Translations under genes and position numbers: made by a program
DNA from: Panulirus ornatus
Taxonomy: Eukaryota > Arthropoda > Malacostraca > Decapoda > Palinuridae
DNA: 64,000 nt
Assembly (NCBI RefSeq): GCF_036320965.1
Contig: NC_092225.1
Span: 34,818,387-34,882,386, forward strand
Direction: 5' to 3'
In this document: positions 52,701 through 64,000 of the stretch, piece by piece
How the letters are laid out: each line of letters begins with the position of its first letter
Numbering within the stretch: position 1 is the first letter of the stretch
The notes under the pieces: model-generated
What the model was told of the DNA's origin: nothing
Database searches by the model: none
The model's input: the letters and a program-made list of their open reading frames with translations, nothing else

Positions 52701-55700
52701 AGATGCTTTGGACGAGAGTCAGGAGGGATAGGAGAGGGAGGATTGGATCGAGAGTCATGCAGGACAGGAAAGAGCGGCTTGGGACTAGAGTCAGGCAGTG
52801 CAGGAGAGAGATGCTTGGGACGAGAGTCAGGTAGGACAGAAGAGAGAGGCTTGGGACGAGAGTCAGGCACGACAGGAGAGAGAAAGCATTCGGAAGAGAG
52901 TCAGGCAGTACAGGAAAGAGAGGCTTGGGAGGAGAGTCAGGCAGGACAGGTGAGAGAGGCTTGTGACGAGAGTCAGTCAGGGTACCAGAGAAGGACTTGT
53001 GACGAGAGTCAGGTAAGTAGGAGAAAGAGGCTTTTGATGAGATTCAGGCAGGACAAGAGATAGAGGTTTGGGACGAGATTAAGGTAGGAGAGGAGAGAGA
53101 GGCTTGTGAAGAGATTCTGCCTGGACAGGAGACCGAGACTTGGGACGAGAGTCAGGCAGGACAGGAGAGAGAGGCATGAGACGAGAGTCAGGTAGGACAG
53201 GAGAGAGAGGCTTGGGACGAGAGTCAGCCAAGACATGAGAGAGAGGCTTTGGCCTTGAGTCAGACAGGATAGGAGAGAGAGGAGTGGGACGAGAGTCAGG
53301 AAGCACTGGAGAGAGAGCTTGGGACGAGAGTCAGGCTGGGTAGGAGAGAGGAACTTGGGAAGAGAGTCAGGCAGTACAGGAGAAAGAGGCTTTGGACGAG
53401 ATTTCAGACAGGACATGACAGAGAGTCTTGGAACGAAAGTCAGACATTGTGGGAAAGAGAGGGTTGGGACAAGAGTTAGGCAGGACTGGAGAGAGAGCTT
53501 GGGACGAGAGTCAGTCTTGGTAGGAGACACTGGCATAGGACGAGTATCAGGCAGAACGTGAGAGCGAGGCTTGGGACGAGACTCAGGCAGGACAGGACAG
53601 AGAGGTTTAGGACAAAAGTCAGGCATGGCAGGAGAGAGATGCTTGGGACGAGAGTCAAGGAGGACAGGAGAGAGAGGATTGGGACGAGAGTCAGGCAAGA
53701 CAGGAGAGAGAGGCCTGGGACGAGAGTCAGGCAGATTAGGAGAGAGAGGCTTAGCATGAGAGTCAGGCAGGACAGAAGAGAGAAGCATGAGACAAGAGTC
53801 AGGCAGGACACGAGAGAGAGGCTTGGGACGAGAGTCGGGTATCACAGGGAGAGAGGCTTAGGACGAGAGTCAGGCATGACAGGAGAGAGAGGCTTAGGAT
53901 GAGATTCAGGCAGGACAGGAGAAAGATGGTTTGGGAGAGAGTCAGGCAGAATAAGAGATAGAGGCCTGGGACAAGTGTCAGGAAGGACAGGAGAGTGAGG
54001 CTTGGGACGAGTGTATTGGAGGACAGAAGAAAGAGTATAAGGACGACAGTCTGGATGGACTGTAGAGAGAGTCTTGAGACGAGAGTCAGGCAGGACAGGA
54101 GAGAGAGGCTTGGGAGGAGAGGCAGGCACAACCGGAGAGACGCATGGGACGAAAATCAGGCAGGACAGTAGAGAGAGGCTTGTGACGAGAGTCAGGCAAG
54201 AAGGGAGAGAGAGGTTTAGGACGAGAGTCAGGCTGGAGAGGAGAGAGTATCTTGGGACGACAGTTAGGAAGGGCAGGAGAGAGAGTCTTTGGACGAGAGT
54301 CAGGCAGTACAGGAGAAAGAGGCTTGTAAGGAGAGGCAGTCAGGACCGGAGAGAGAGTCTTAGGATGAGAGTCACGCAGTGCAGGAGAGAGAGGCTTGAA
54401 ACGAGAGTCAGGCAGGACAGGAGAGAGAGGCTTGGGACGAGAATCAGGCTCGGCAGTAGAGAATCTTGGGACGAGAGTCAGGCCGGGTAAGAGAGAAGGA
54501 CTTGTGACGAGAGTCAGGCAGGAAAAGAGAGAGAGAGGCTTGGGACGAGAATCAGGCATGGCAGGAGAGAGAGGCTTTGGACCGAGTCAGGCAGGATAGG
54601 AGGGAGAGGCTTGAGACGAGAATCAGGCACGACAGGTGAGAGAGGGGCTTGGGACGAGAGTCAGGCAGGACAGGAGAGAGACATGTGAAACGTGAGTCAG
54701 GCAGGACAGGAGAGAGAGGCGTGTGACGAGAGTCGGGCTCGTCAGGAGAGAGGCTTGGGACGAGAGTCAGGCCGTTTAAGAGAGAGGGCCTTCTGACGAG
54801 AGTCAGGAATGACAAGAGAGAGATGCTTAGGGCGATAATCATGCAGGGTAGGGGAGAGGAGCTTCGGACCATCAGGCAAGACAAGAGCAAGAGTCTTTGG
54901 ACGAGAGTCAGGCAGGAAAGGAGAGAGAGGCTTCGGATGTGTTTCAGGCAGGACAGAAGAGAGAGGCATGGGACGAGAGCCAGGCAGGACAGGAGAGAGA
55001 GTGTTCGGATGATATTCAGGAAAGACAGAAGAGAGAGGCTTCGGACACAGTCAGGCAGGATAGGAGAAAGAGGCTTGGGATGAGAGTCAGGCAGGAGACT
55101 AGAGAGAGGCTTGAGGCGAGAGTAAGGCAAGACAGGAGAGAGAGGCTGGAGACGAGAGTCAGGCAAGATATGAGAGAGAGTCTTTGGACGAGAGTCAGGA
55201 AGGATAGGAGAGGGAGGATTGTATCGAGAGTCATGCCGGACATAAAAGAGAGGCTTGGGACCAGAGGCAGGCAGTGCAGGAGAGAGATGTTTGGGATGAG
55301 AGTCAGGTAGGAGAGAAGAGAGAGGATTGGGACGAGATTCAGGCAGGACAGGAGAGAGAAAGTCTTCGGACGAGAGTCAGGCAGGACAGGAAAGAGAGGC
55401 TTAGGAAGAGTGTCAGGCAGGACAGGAGAGAGAGGCTTGTGACGAGAGTCAGTCAGGGTAGGAGAGAAGGACTTGGGACGAGAGTCAGGCAAGGAGGAGA
55501 AAGAGGCTTTTAATGAGAGTCAGGCAGGACAAGAGATAGAGGTTTGGGACGAGATTAAGGTTGGAGAGGAGAGAGAGGCTTGTGAAGAGATTTTTGCTTG
55601 ACAGGAGACCGAGGCTTAGGGACGAGAGTCAGGCAGGACAGGAGAGAGAGGTTGGAGACGAGAGACAGGCAGAAAAGGAGAGAGAGGCTTTGGAGGAGAG

Positions 55701-56225
55701 TCAGGAAGGACAGGAGAGGGAGGACTGGATGGAGAATCATACAGGACAGGAAAGACAGGCTTGGGACGAGAGTCAGGCAGGACAGGAGACAGAGGCTTAG
55801 GACGAGAGTCAGGTAGGACAGGAGAGAGAGCCATGACACGAGAGTCAGGCAGGACAGGAGAGAGAGGTTGGAGACGAGAAACAGGCATGATAAGAGAAAG
55901 AGGCTTGGGATGAGAGTCAGGCAGGAGACTAGAGAGACGCTTGAGGCGAGAGACAGGCAAGACAGGAGAGAGAGGCTGGAGACGAGAGTCAGGCAGGACA
56001 TGAGAGAGAGGCTTTGGACGAGATTCAGGAAGGATAGGAGAGGGAGTATTGGATCGAGAGTCATGCAGGAGAGGAAAGAGAGGCCTGGGACTAGAGTCAT
56101 CAGTGCAGGAGAGAGATGCTTGGGATGAGAGTCAGGTAGGACAGGAGAGAGAGACTTGGAACTAGAGTCAGGAAGGACAGGAGAGGGAAGACTGGATGGA
56201 GAGTCATACAGGACAGGAAAGACAG

Positions 56226-57410
56226 GCTTGGGAAGAGAGTTAGGCAGTACAGGAGAAAGAGGCTTTGGACGAGAGTTCAGACAGGACAGGACAGAGAGTC
56301 TTGGAACGAAAGTCAGGAATTGTGGGAAAGAGAGGGCTGGGACAAGAGTTAGGCACGACTGGAGAGAGAGCTTGGGAGGAGAGTCAGTCTTAGTAGGAGA
56401 CACTGGCATGAGACGAGTATCAGGCAGGGCGTGAGAGAGAGGCTTGGGACGAGACTCAGGCAGGACAGGACAGAGAGGTTTAGGACAAGAGTCAGGCAGG
56501 GCAGGAGAGAGAGGCATGGGACGAGAGTCAGGAGGACAGGAGAGAGAGGATTGGGACGAGAGTCAGGCAAGACAGGAGAGAGAGGCCTGGGACGAGAGTC
56601 AGGCAGATTAGGAGAGAGAGGCTTAGCATGAGAGTCAGGCAGGACAGAAGAGAGAAGCATGGGACAAGAGTCAGGCAGGACACGAGAGAGAGGATTGCGA
56701 CGAGAGTCGGGTATTACAGGGGAGAGAGGCTTATGACGAGAGTCAGGCATGACAGGAGAGAGAGGCATAGGATGAGATTCAGGCAGGACAAGAGAAAGAT
56801 GGTTAGGGCGAGAGTCAGGCAGAATAAGAGATAGAGGCCTGGGACAAGTGTCAGGAAGGACAGGAGAGTGAGGCTTGGGACGAGTGTATGGGAGGACAGA
56901 AGAAAGAGTATACGGACGACAGTCTGGAAGGACAGTAGAGAGAGTCTTAGGACGAGAGTCAGGCAGGACAGGAGAGAGAGGCTTGGGAGGAGAGGCAGGC
57001 AGGACCGGAGAGAGGTTTGTGACGAAAATCTGGCAGGACAGTAGAGAGAGGCTTGGGACGAGAGTCAGGCAGGAAGGGAGAGAGAGGTTTAGGACGAGAG
57101 TCAGGCAGGAGAGGAGAGAGTATCTCTGGATAACAGTAAGGAAGGGCAGGAGAGAGAGTCTTTGGACGAGAGTCAGGCAGTACAGGAGAAAGAGGCTTGT
57201 GAGGAGAGGCAGGCAGGACCGGAGAGAGAGTCTTTGGATGAGAGTCAGGCAGGACAGGAGAGAGAGGCTTGGGACGAGAGTCAGGCAGTACAGGAGCGAG
57301 AGGCTTGGGACGAGAATCAGGCTCGGCAGGAGAGATACTTGGGACGAGAGTCATTCCGGGTAAGAGAGATGGACTTGTGACGAGTGTCAGGCAGGAAAAG
57401 AGAGAGAGGC
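56226..57410 (+). repeat. Dispersed 1.2-kb duplication, copy 2
   Basis: This is the partner of 48,566-49,760. Its left junction is visible near 56,226, where 'gacaggcttgggaagagagt' replaces the 'gaggaacttgggaagagagt' of copy 1. Its right end runs into error-rich zone 3, where base losses start at about 57,411 ('cttggacgag', 'catgcagg'). Confidence 0.84.
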
Positions 57411-60400
57411 TTGGACGAGAATCAGGCATGCAGGAGAGAGAGGCTTTGGACCGAGTCAGGCAGGATAGGAGGGAGAGGCTTGAGACGAGAATCAGGCACG
57501 ACAGGTGAGAGAGGGCTTGGGACGAGAGTCAGGCAGACAGGAGAGAGACATGTGAAACGTGAGTCAGGCAGGACAGGAGAGAGAGGCGTGTGACGAGAGT
57601 CGGCTCGTCAGGAGAGAGGCTTGGGACGAGAGTCAGGCCGTTTAAGAGAGAGGGCCTTCTGACGAGAGTCAGGAATGACAAGAGAGAGATGCTTAGGGCG
57701 ATAGACGAGAGTCAAGGCAGACAGGAGAGAGAGGCTTTGACGAGAGTCAGGAAGGACAGGAGAGGGAGTTGGATGAGAGTCAAGCAGGACAGGAAAGAGA
57801 GGCTTAGGACGAGAGTCAGGCAGGACAGGAGAGAGAGGCTAGGGACGAAGTCAGGTAGGACAGGAGAGAGAGGCTTGGACGAGAGTCAGGCATGAGCGAG
57901 GATGAGAAGGAGAGGCTTGGGAGAGTCAGGCAGGAGAGAGAGCTTGGCGAGGTCAGGAAGTAGAGAAAGAGGCTTGAGAGAGTCAGGCAGGACAGAGAGA
58001 GAGGCTTGGGGCGAGAGTCAGGAGGAGACAGGAGAGAAGGAGCTCTGGAGACAGAGAGAAGTCTTGGACAGAGTAGGCAGATAGGAGAGAGAGCTTTGGG
58101 ACGAGAGCAGGAAGGAAGAGAGAGGTTGACGAGATCAGGAGGCAGAGGAGAGCTTAGGACGAGAGTAGCAGGAGAGAGAGAGCTTGGGACGAGAGTCAGG
58201 CAGGACAGGAGAAGATCTTGGGACGAGAGTCAGGCAGGACAGAGAGAGAGGTTCTTGGCGGCAGGCAGGAGAAAGAGCTGGAAGAGGCAGGGACAGGAGA
58301 GAGAGTCTTGGACGAGAGTCAGGTAGGCAGGAGAGAGAGGACTTGGACGAGAGTCAGGCAGATCAGGAGAAAGAGGCTTGGACGGATGAGGTCAGGCAGG
58401 ACAGAGAGCTTGGGACGAAGAGTCATTGGGGAAAGAGAGATTGGACAGGTAGGCAGGAAGGAGAGAGAGGCTTGGGACGAGATCATGCTTGGCAGGAGAC
58501 GAGGCTTGGGACGAGAGTCAGGCAGGACGGAGAGAGAGGCTTGGAGACGAGAGTCAGGCAGGACAGGAGAGAGAGGTTTGGACGAGAGTCAGGCAGGACA
58601 GGAGAGAGAGGATGGAGGAGTCAACAGGACAGGAGAGAGAGGCTTGGGACGAGAGTCAGGCAGATAGGAGAAGAGCTTTGGGGCGAGAGTCAGGCAGTCA
58701 GGAGAGAGAGGCTTGAGAGAGTCAGAAGAGAAGGAAGAGGGGACAAATCAGCAGGAAGGAGAAGGGCTTGGACGAAGTCAGAAGACGGAGAGAGTTTGGA
58801 CGAGAGTCAGGCATGCAGAGAAGAGAGGCTTGGGACTTGATTCAGGCAGGACAGGAGAGAGAGGAAGTGGGACGAGAGTCCAGGAGCATGGAGAAGAGTG
58901 ACTTGGACGAGAGTCAGGAAGGAGGAGAGAGGTATTGGGACGAGAGTCAGGCAGGACAGGAGAAAGAGGCTTGGACGAGAGTCAGACAGGACAGAGAGAG
59001 AGTCTTGGGACGAGAGTCAGGCATGGGAAGGAGAGAGAGGCTTGGGACGAGAGTCAGGCAGACGGAGAGAGAGCTTGGGACGGCTGGACGAGAGTCAGGC
59101 GGCAGGAGAGAGGCTTGGGCGAGAGTCGTCAGGGTAGAGGAGGGACTTGGACGAGAGCAGGCAAGGAAGAGAGAGAGCTTGGGACGAGAATCAGGCAGAC
59201 AAGAGAGAGGGCTGGACGAGTCAGGCAGGAAGGAGAGAGAGGCTTGGACGAGATCAGGCAGGACAGGAGAGAGAGGCTTGGACAGAGTCAGGCAGGATAG
59301 AGAGAACTTGAACGGAGTCAGGCAGAGAAGGAAGAGAGGCCTTGGACAGAGTCAGGCATGCAGGAGAGGCTTGGACGAGAGTCGGGATAGAGAAGGGCTT
59401 GACGAAGTCAGGTGACAGAGAGAGGCTAGGACGAGAGATCAGCAGGTTGGGAGAGAGCTCGAATTCAGGACAAGAAGGAGCAGGGCTTGGACGAGAGTCA
59501 GGCAGAAGGTAGGAGAGAGCAGGAGTGAGGACGACAGAAGAGAGAGCTTGACGAGACAGGCAGGACACGAGAGAGAACTGGACGAATCAGAGGACGAGAG
59601 AGGTGACAGGTAGGGAGAGAGAGCTGGGAGAGAGTCAGTAGGAGAGAGAGAGAGGCTTTGGAACGAGAGTCAGCAGGCAGGAGAAGAGCTGACGAGTCAG
59701 AGGATGAGGGACGAGGTTGAAGAGCAGGGCAGGACAGGAAAAGAGCTTGGGACGAAGTCAGGCAGTGCAGGAGAGAGAGCTTGGGACAGAGTCAGGCAGG
59801 ACTGGAGAGAGAGCTTGGGACGAGAGTCAGGCAGTGGAGAGAGCAGAGAGATGCTTGGGACGACAGTCAGGAAGGACAGGAGAGGGAGTCTTGGGACGGA
59901 GTCAGGCAGGACAGAGAGGAGGGGTAGGGAGGAGAGTCAGGCAGAGACCAGGGAAAGGCATGGGACAGAAGAGTCAGGCAGGAGAGGAAAGAGAGTTGGG
60001 TCGAGAATCTCAGGTAGGAGAGAGGGCTTCGGACAAGAGGCAGGCAAGACAGGAGGGAGAGTTTTGACGAGAGTCAGGCAGGACACGAGAGAGGCCATGA
60101 GGTCGGAGGCAGAAAGGGGAGAGAGGCTTACACGAGTCGCAGACAGGAGAGAGCTTGGCAGGTAGGCAAGATAGAAGAGAGGGTTAGACAGGCGGATATA
60201 GGGAAGGCTGGGACGATGTCGCGGACAGAAGGAGGCTGGAAGGAGCAGACGAGAGAAGATGCAAGACGGGTTTCGCAGGAAAGAGTTGGGGCGAGACAGC
60301 AGACAGGAGAGAATCTTGGAACGTCGAGACAGGAGGATCTTGGACGGGTCGAGCGAAGAGAGTAGGAGAGGTGAGGCAAGAAAGCTGGACGGAGTCAGCG

Positions 60401-60991
60401 GAGAGAAGAGAGGTGGGTCGATCTCGGTAGGAGAGGCTTCGGACAAGAGCAGCAAGACAGGAGGAGAGTTTTGGGACGAGAGTAGGCAGGCAGAGAGCTT
60501 CGATGAGGTCGAGGAGAAGAGAGAGGCTGGACGAGATAGCAGGACAGGAGAGAGTCTCGCGAAGTCAGTCGAGGAGAGGAGCTTGAACGAAGTAGGCAAG
60601 AAGGAGAGAGCCTTGCGAGAGTCGACAGAATGGAGGAACTCGACAAGTCATCTAAGGACAGAGGATTGACCAATCGGAAGAGGGCTGACGAGGTAGGCGT
60701 GGAGAGAGTGGACGAGTTGCAGGACAAGAGAGAAATTGGCGAGGTCAGCAGAAGGGAGGTTAGAGAGGAAGGCGGACAAAGAGAAGCTTGAGGGAGTCAG
60801 TGGACAGAAGGAGTTTGGAGAGATCATCGCAGGGAGTAGCTCGATCGGTCAGGCAGGATGAGTAGTGGGACAAAATCAGGAGGCATGAAGGAGTGAGACA
60901 GAGTCAGAGAGGAGAACGCGGCGACGGAGTCGAGGAGAAGAGTTTGCGGTCAGCGGTGAGAGAGACACTTGACGGGTCAGCAGGCTGTATA
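57405..60991 (+). repeat. Error-rich satellite zone 3
   Basis: These are 36-bp units with dense deletions, increasingly hard to follow toward 59,400-60,990, where many units are reduced to 25-30 bases. The first 300 bp can be placed: 57,411-57,704 follows 54,545-54,838 (the 'acatgtgaaacgtgagtcag' and 'gccgtttaagagagagggcc' units), then the match breaks at 'gggcgatagacgag'. No foreign sequence is evident. The open frames in 59,700-60,730 are frame-mixed satellite. The zone ends sharply where the exact 1,461-bp block starts. Confidence 0.88.
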
Positions 60992-62452
60992 TCAGGCAGA
61001 ACAGGAGAGAGAGGCTCGGGACGAGAGTGAGGCAGGAAAGGGGAGAGAGGCTTAGCACGAGAGTCAGGCATGACAGGAGAGAGAGGCTTGGGACGAGAGT
61101 AAGGCAAGATAGGAAAGAGAGGGTTAGGACGAGAGTCAGGCATAATAGGAGATAGAGGCCTGGGACGAGTGTCAGGCAGGACAGGAGAGCGAGGCTTGGG
61201 AAGAGAGGCAAGGACGAGAGGAGAAAGATGCATAGGACGAGAGTTATGCCGGACAGGAGAAAGAGGCTTGGGGCGAGAGTCAGGCAGGACAGGAGAGAGA
61301 TGCTTGGGACGACAGTCAGGAAGGACAGGAGAGGGAGTCTTGGGACGAGAGTCAGGCAGGACAGGAGAGAGAGGCTAGGGAGGAGAGTCAGGCAGGACCA
61401 GAGAGAAAGGCATGGGACGAGAGTCAGGCAGGAGAGGAAAGAGAGGCTTGGGTCGAGAATTCTTCAGGGTAGGAGAGAGGGGCTTCGGACAAGAGGCAGG
61501 CAAGACAGGAGGGAGAGTTTTGGGACGAGAGTCAGGCAGGACACGAGAGAGGTGCTTCGGATGAGAGTCAGGCAGGAGAAAAGAGAGAGGCATGGGACGA
61601 GAGTCAGGCAGGACAGGAGAGAGAGTCTTCGGACGATAGTCAGTCAGGACTGGAGAGAGAGAGGCTTGAGACGAGAGTCAGGCAAGAAAGGAGAGAGACC
61701 CTTGGGACGAGAGTCAGACAGAATAGGAGAGAAACCCTTCGGACGAGAGTCATTCATGACAGGAGACAGAGGATTGGGACCAGAGTCATGCAGGACAGGA
61801 GAGAGAGGCCTGGGACGAGAGTCAGGCAGGTTAGGAGAGAGAAGCTTGGGACGAGATTCAGGCAGGACAAGAGAGAAATACTTGGGACGAGAGTCAGGCA
61901 GGACAGGAGAGAGAGGTTAGGACGAGAGTAAGGCAGGACAAGAGAGAGAAGCTTAGGAGGAGAGTCAGGTAGGACAGGAAAGAGAGGTTTGGACGAGAAT
62001 CAGTCACGACAGGAGAGATAGGCCTCGGATCGAGTCAGGCAGGATAGGAGAGATAAGCTTGGGACGAAAATCAGGCAGGACAGGTGAGAGAGAGGCTTGA
62101 GACGAGAGTCAGGCAGGACAGGAGAAACGCCGGCGACGAGAGTCAGGCAGGACAGGGGAGAGAGGCTTTGGACGAGAGTCAGGCAGGACATGAGAGAGAC
62201 ACTTGGAACGCGGGTCATGCAGGACTGGTACTAGAGTCATGCAGGACAAGAGAGAGAGGCTTGGGACGAGAGTCAGGCAGGGCAGGATAGAGAGGCATTG
62301 GTGTAGAGTCAGGGAGGACAGGAGAAAGAGGTTTGGGACTAGAGTCAGGTAAGACAGAAGAGGGAGGATTGGGACGAGAGTCTGTCAGATCAGGAGAGAG
62401 TTGCTTAGGATGAGAGTCAGGCAGGACAGACGAGAGAAACATGGGACGAGAG
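60992..62452 (+). repeat. 1,461-bp exact tandem block, copy 1
   Basis: This is clean satellite beginning 'tcaggcagaacaggagag'. Every stretch compared with the sequence 1,461 bp downstream was identical (for example around 61,201, 61,441, 61,741, 62,101, 62,281 and 62,401). The base before the block (60,991, a) differs from its partner (62,452, g), so the left edge is sharp. The content belongs to HOR families seen elsewhere: 61,020-61,200 resembles 741-900, and 61,540-61,800 resembles 9,890-10,140. Confidence 0.93.
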
Positions 62453-63913
62453 TCAGGCAGAACAGGAGAGAGAGGCTCGGGACGAGAGTGAGGCAGGAAA
62501 GGGGAGAGAGGCTTAGCACGAGAGTCAGGCATGACAGGAGAGAGAGGCTTGGGACGAGAGTAAGGCAAGATAGGAAAGAGAGGGTTAGGACGAGAGTCAG
62601 GCATAATAGGAGATAGAGGCCTGGGACGAGTGTCAGGCAGGACAGGAGAGCGAGGCTTGGGAAGAGAGGCAAGGACGAGAGGAGAAAGATGCATAGGACG
62701 AGAGTTATGCCGGACAGGAGAAAGAGGCTTGGGGCGAGAGTCAGGCAGGACAGGAGAGAGATGCTTGGGACGACAGTCAGGAAGGACAGGAGAGGGAGTC
62801 TTGGGACGAGAGTCAGGCAGGACAGGAGAGAGAGGCTAGGGAGGAGAGTCAGGCAGGACCAGAGAGAAAGGCATGGGACGAGAGTCAGGCAGGAGAGGAA
62901 AGAGAGGCTTGGGTCGAGAATTCTTCAGGGTAGGAGAGAGGGGCTTCGGACAAGAGGCAGGCAAGACAGGAGGGAGAGTTTTGGGACGAGAGTCAGGCAG
63001 GACACGAGAGAGGTGCTTCGGATGAGAGTCAGGCAGGAGAAAAGAGAGAGGCATGGGACGAGAGTCAGGCAGGACAGGAGAGAGAGTCTTCGGACGATAG
63101 TCAGTCAGGACTGGAGAGAGAGAGGCTTGAGACGAGAGTCAGGCAAGAAAGGAGAGAGACCCTTGGGACGAGAGTCAGACAGAATAGGAGAGAAACCCTT
63201 CGGACGAGAGTCATTCATGACAGGAGACAGAGGATTGGGACCAGAGTCATGCAGGACAGGAGAGAGAGGCCTGGGACGAGAGTCAGGCAGGTTAGGAGAG
63301 AGAAGCTTGGGACGAGATTCAGGCAGGACAAGAGAGAAATACTTGGGACGAGAGTCAGGCAGGACAGGAGAGAGAGGTTAGGACGAGAGTAAGGCAGGAC
63401 AAGAGAGAGAAGCTTAGGAGGAGAGTCAGGTAGGACAGGAAAGAGAGGTTTGGACGAGAATCAGTCACGACAGGAGAGATAGGCCTCGGATCGAGTCAGG
63501 CAGGATAGGAGAGATAAGCTTGGGACGAAAATCAGGCAGGACAGGTGAGAGAGAGGCTTGAGACGAGAGTCAGGCAGGACAGGAGAAACGCCGGCGACGA
63601 GAGTCAGGCAGGACAGGGGAGAGAGGCTTTGGACGAGAGTCAGGCAGGACATGAGAGAGACACTTGGAACGCGGGTCATGCAGGACTGGTACTAGAGTCA
63701 TGCAGGACAAGAGAGAGAGGCTTGGGACGAGAGTCAGGCAGGGCAGGATAGAGAGGCATTGGTGTAGAGTCAGGGAGGACAGGAGAAAGAGGTTTGGGAC
63801 TAGAGTCAGGTAAGACAGAAGAGGGAGGATTGGGACGAGAGTCTGTCAGATCAGGAGAGAGTTGCTTAGGATGAGAGTCAGGCAGGACAGACGAGAGAAA
63901 CATGGGACGAGAG
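62453..63913 (+). repeat. 1,461-bp exact tandem block, copy 2
   Basis: This is an identical repeat of 60,992-62,452 as far as I could compare, including rare units such as the one containing 'cgagaattcttcagggtagg' (61,454 and 62,915) and the shortened 'ggagaaacgccggcgacg' unit (62,121 and 63,582). Absence of divergence over about 1.5 kb, in an array where neighbouring units differ freely, means either a very recent duplication or an assembly duplication. Confidence 0.93.
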
Positions 63914-64000
63914 TCAGGCAGAACAGGAGAGAGAGGCTCGGGACGAGAGTGAGGCAGGAAAGGGGAGAGAGGCTTAGCACGAGAGTCAGGCATGACAGGA
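63914..64000 (+). repeat. 1,461-bp exact tandem block, copy 3 (start, cut by window end)
   Basis: The last 87 bases repeat the start of the block again ('tcaggcagaacaggagag' onward). At least a third copy therefore begins here, and the array continues beyond the window. Confidence 0.9.

Larger units (their letters stand above)
38071..57404 (+). repeat. 36-bp satellite array with nested HORs, block 3
   Basis: These are clean units with several recurring cassettes. The 'tatgggaggacagaagaaag' unit lies at 40,261, 43,707, 46,211, 49,230, 54,014 (one mismatch) and 56,887, giving spacings of 3,446, 2,504, 3,019, 4,784 and 2,873 bp. The 'ttcagacagg' unit lies at 42,271, 43,097, 45,599, 48,616, 52,071, 53,403 and 56,276. 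Three of its spacings (2,502, 3,017 and 2,873) match those of the first marker, so both travel in the same larger blocks. The variable spacing shows a HOR whose length has changed by gain and loss of sub-blocks. An exact consensus unit is at 47,940-47,975. No gene or foreign insert is visible. Confidence 0.93.

Noticed and set aside
59704..60727. Open frames on both strands (59,704-60,165, 60,259-60,669 and 59,937-60,599) that look non-repetitive
   Set aside because: Satellite words (cttgg, gagagtcagg, gacagg) are still spaced through the region; it is the most degraded part of zone 3. No domain, codon bias or non-satellite block is visible.

Overview
The whole 64-kb window is one tandem-repeat (satellite) array, apart from a 410-base homopolymer tract. 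I can support no protein-coding gene, RNA gene, promoter, CRISPR array or transposon. The basic unit is 36 bp, always in the same head-to-tail orientation, with an estimated 1,750 or so copies. The consensus, read in two halves on the + strand, is gacaggagagagaggctt followed by gggacgagagtcaggcag. An exact copy of the consensus lies at 47,940-47,975. The unit is 28/36 purine on the + strand, about 61% G+C, and has a single CpG. Because 36 is a multiple of 3 and only one of the six frames of the consensus has a stop, the array is full of long but spurious open frames (up to 553 codons).

This looks like a eukaryotic heterochromatic satellite from a long-read assembly. Recurrent CpG-to-TpG/CpA variants of the unit would fit a CpG-methylated genome such as a vertebrate or plant, but the species cannot be read from the sequence.

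Layout. (1) 1-9.6 kb: diverged units with a 1,005-bp higher-order duplication (676-2,685) and a 324-bp (9-unit) duplication near 9 kb. (2) 9.65-22.17 kb: higher-order repeats (HORs). A 2,009-bp offset duplication is followed by about 2.5 copies of a 4.26/4.31-kb HOR at high identity. (3) 22.17-27.5 kb: the same HOR family in an error-rich, deletion-biased form, interrupted at 22,487-22,896 by 101 T then 309 G. (4) 27.5-29.9 kb: a short clean stretch, then a second error-rich zone. (5) 29.9-38.07 kb: a 3.63/3.56-kb HOR, about 2.3 copies. (6) 38.07-57.4 kb: a family of nested HORs with marker spacings of 2.5, 3.0, 4.8 and 2.9 kb, plus several small duplications (142, 180, 357/393 bp) and a dispersed 7.66-kb-apart duplication. 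(7) 57.4-60.99 kb: a third error-rich zone. (8) 60,992-64,000: a 1,461-bp block repeated in tandem with no difference that I could find, running off the window end.

There is no gene cooperation to describe. The information in this window is the evolutionary history of the array (unequal exchange at several scales) and the assembly-quality signals in it. I found no evidence of a new biological system beyond the satellite family itself. Whether that family is already catalogued needs a database search.
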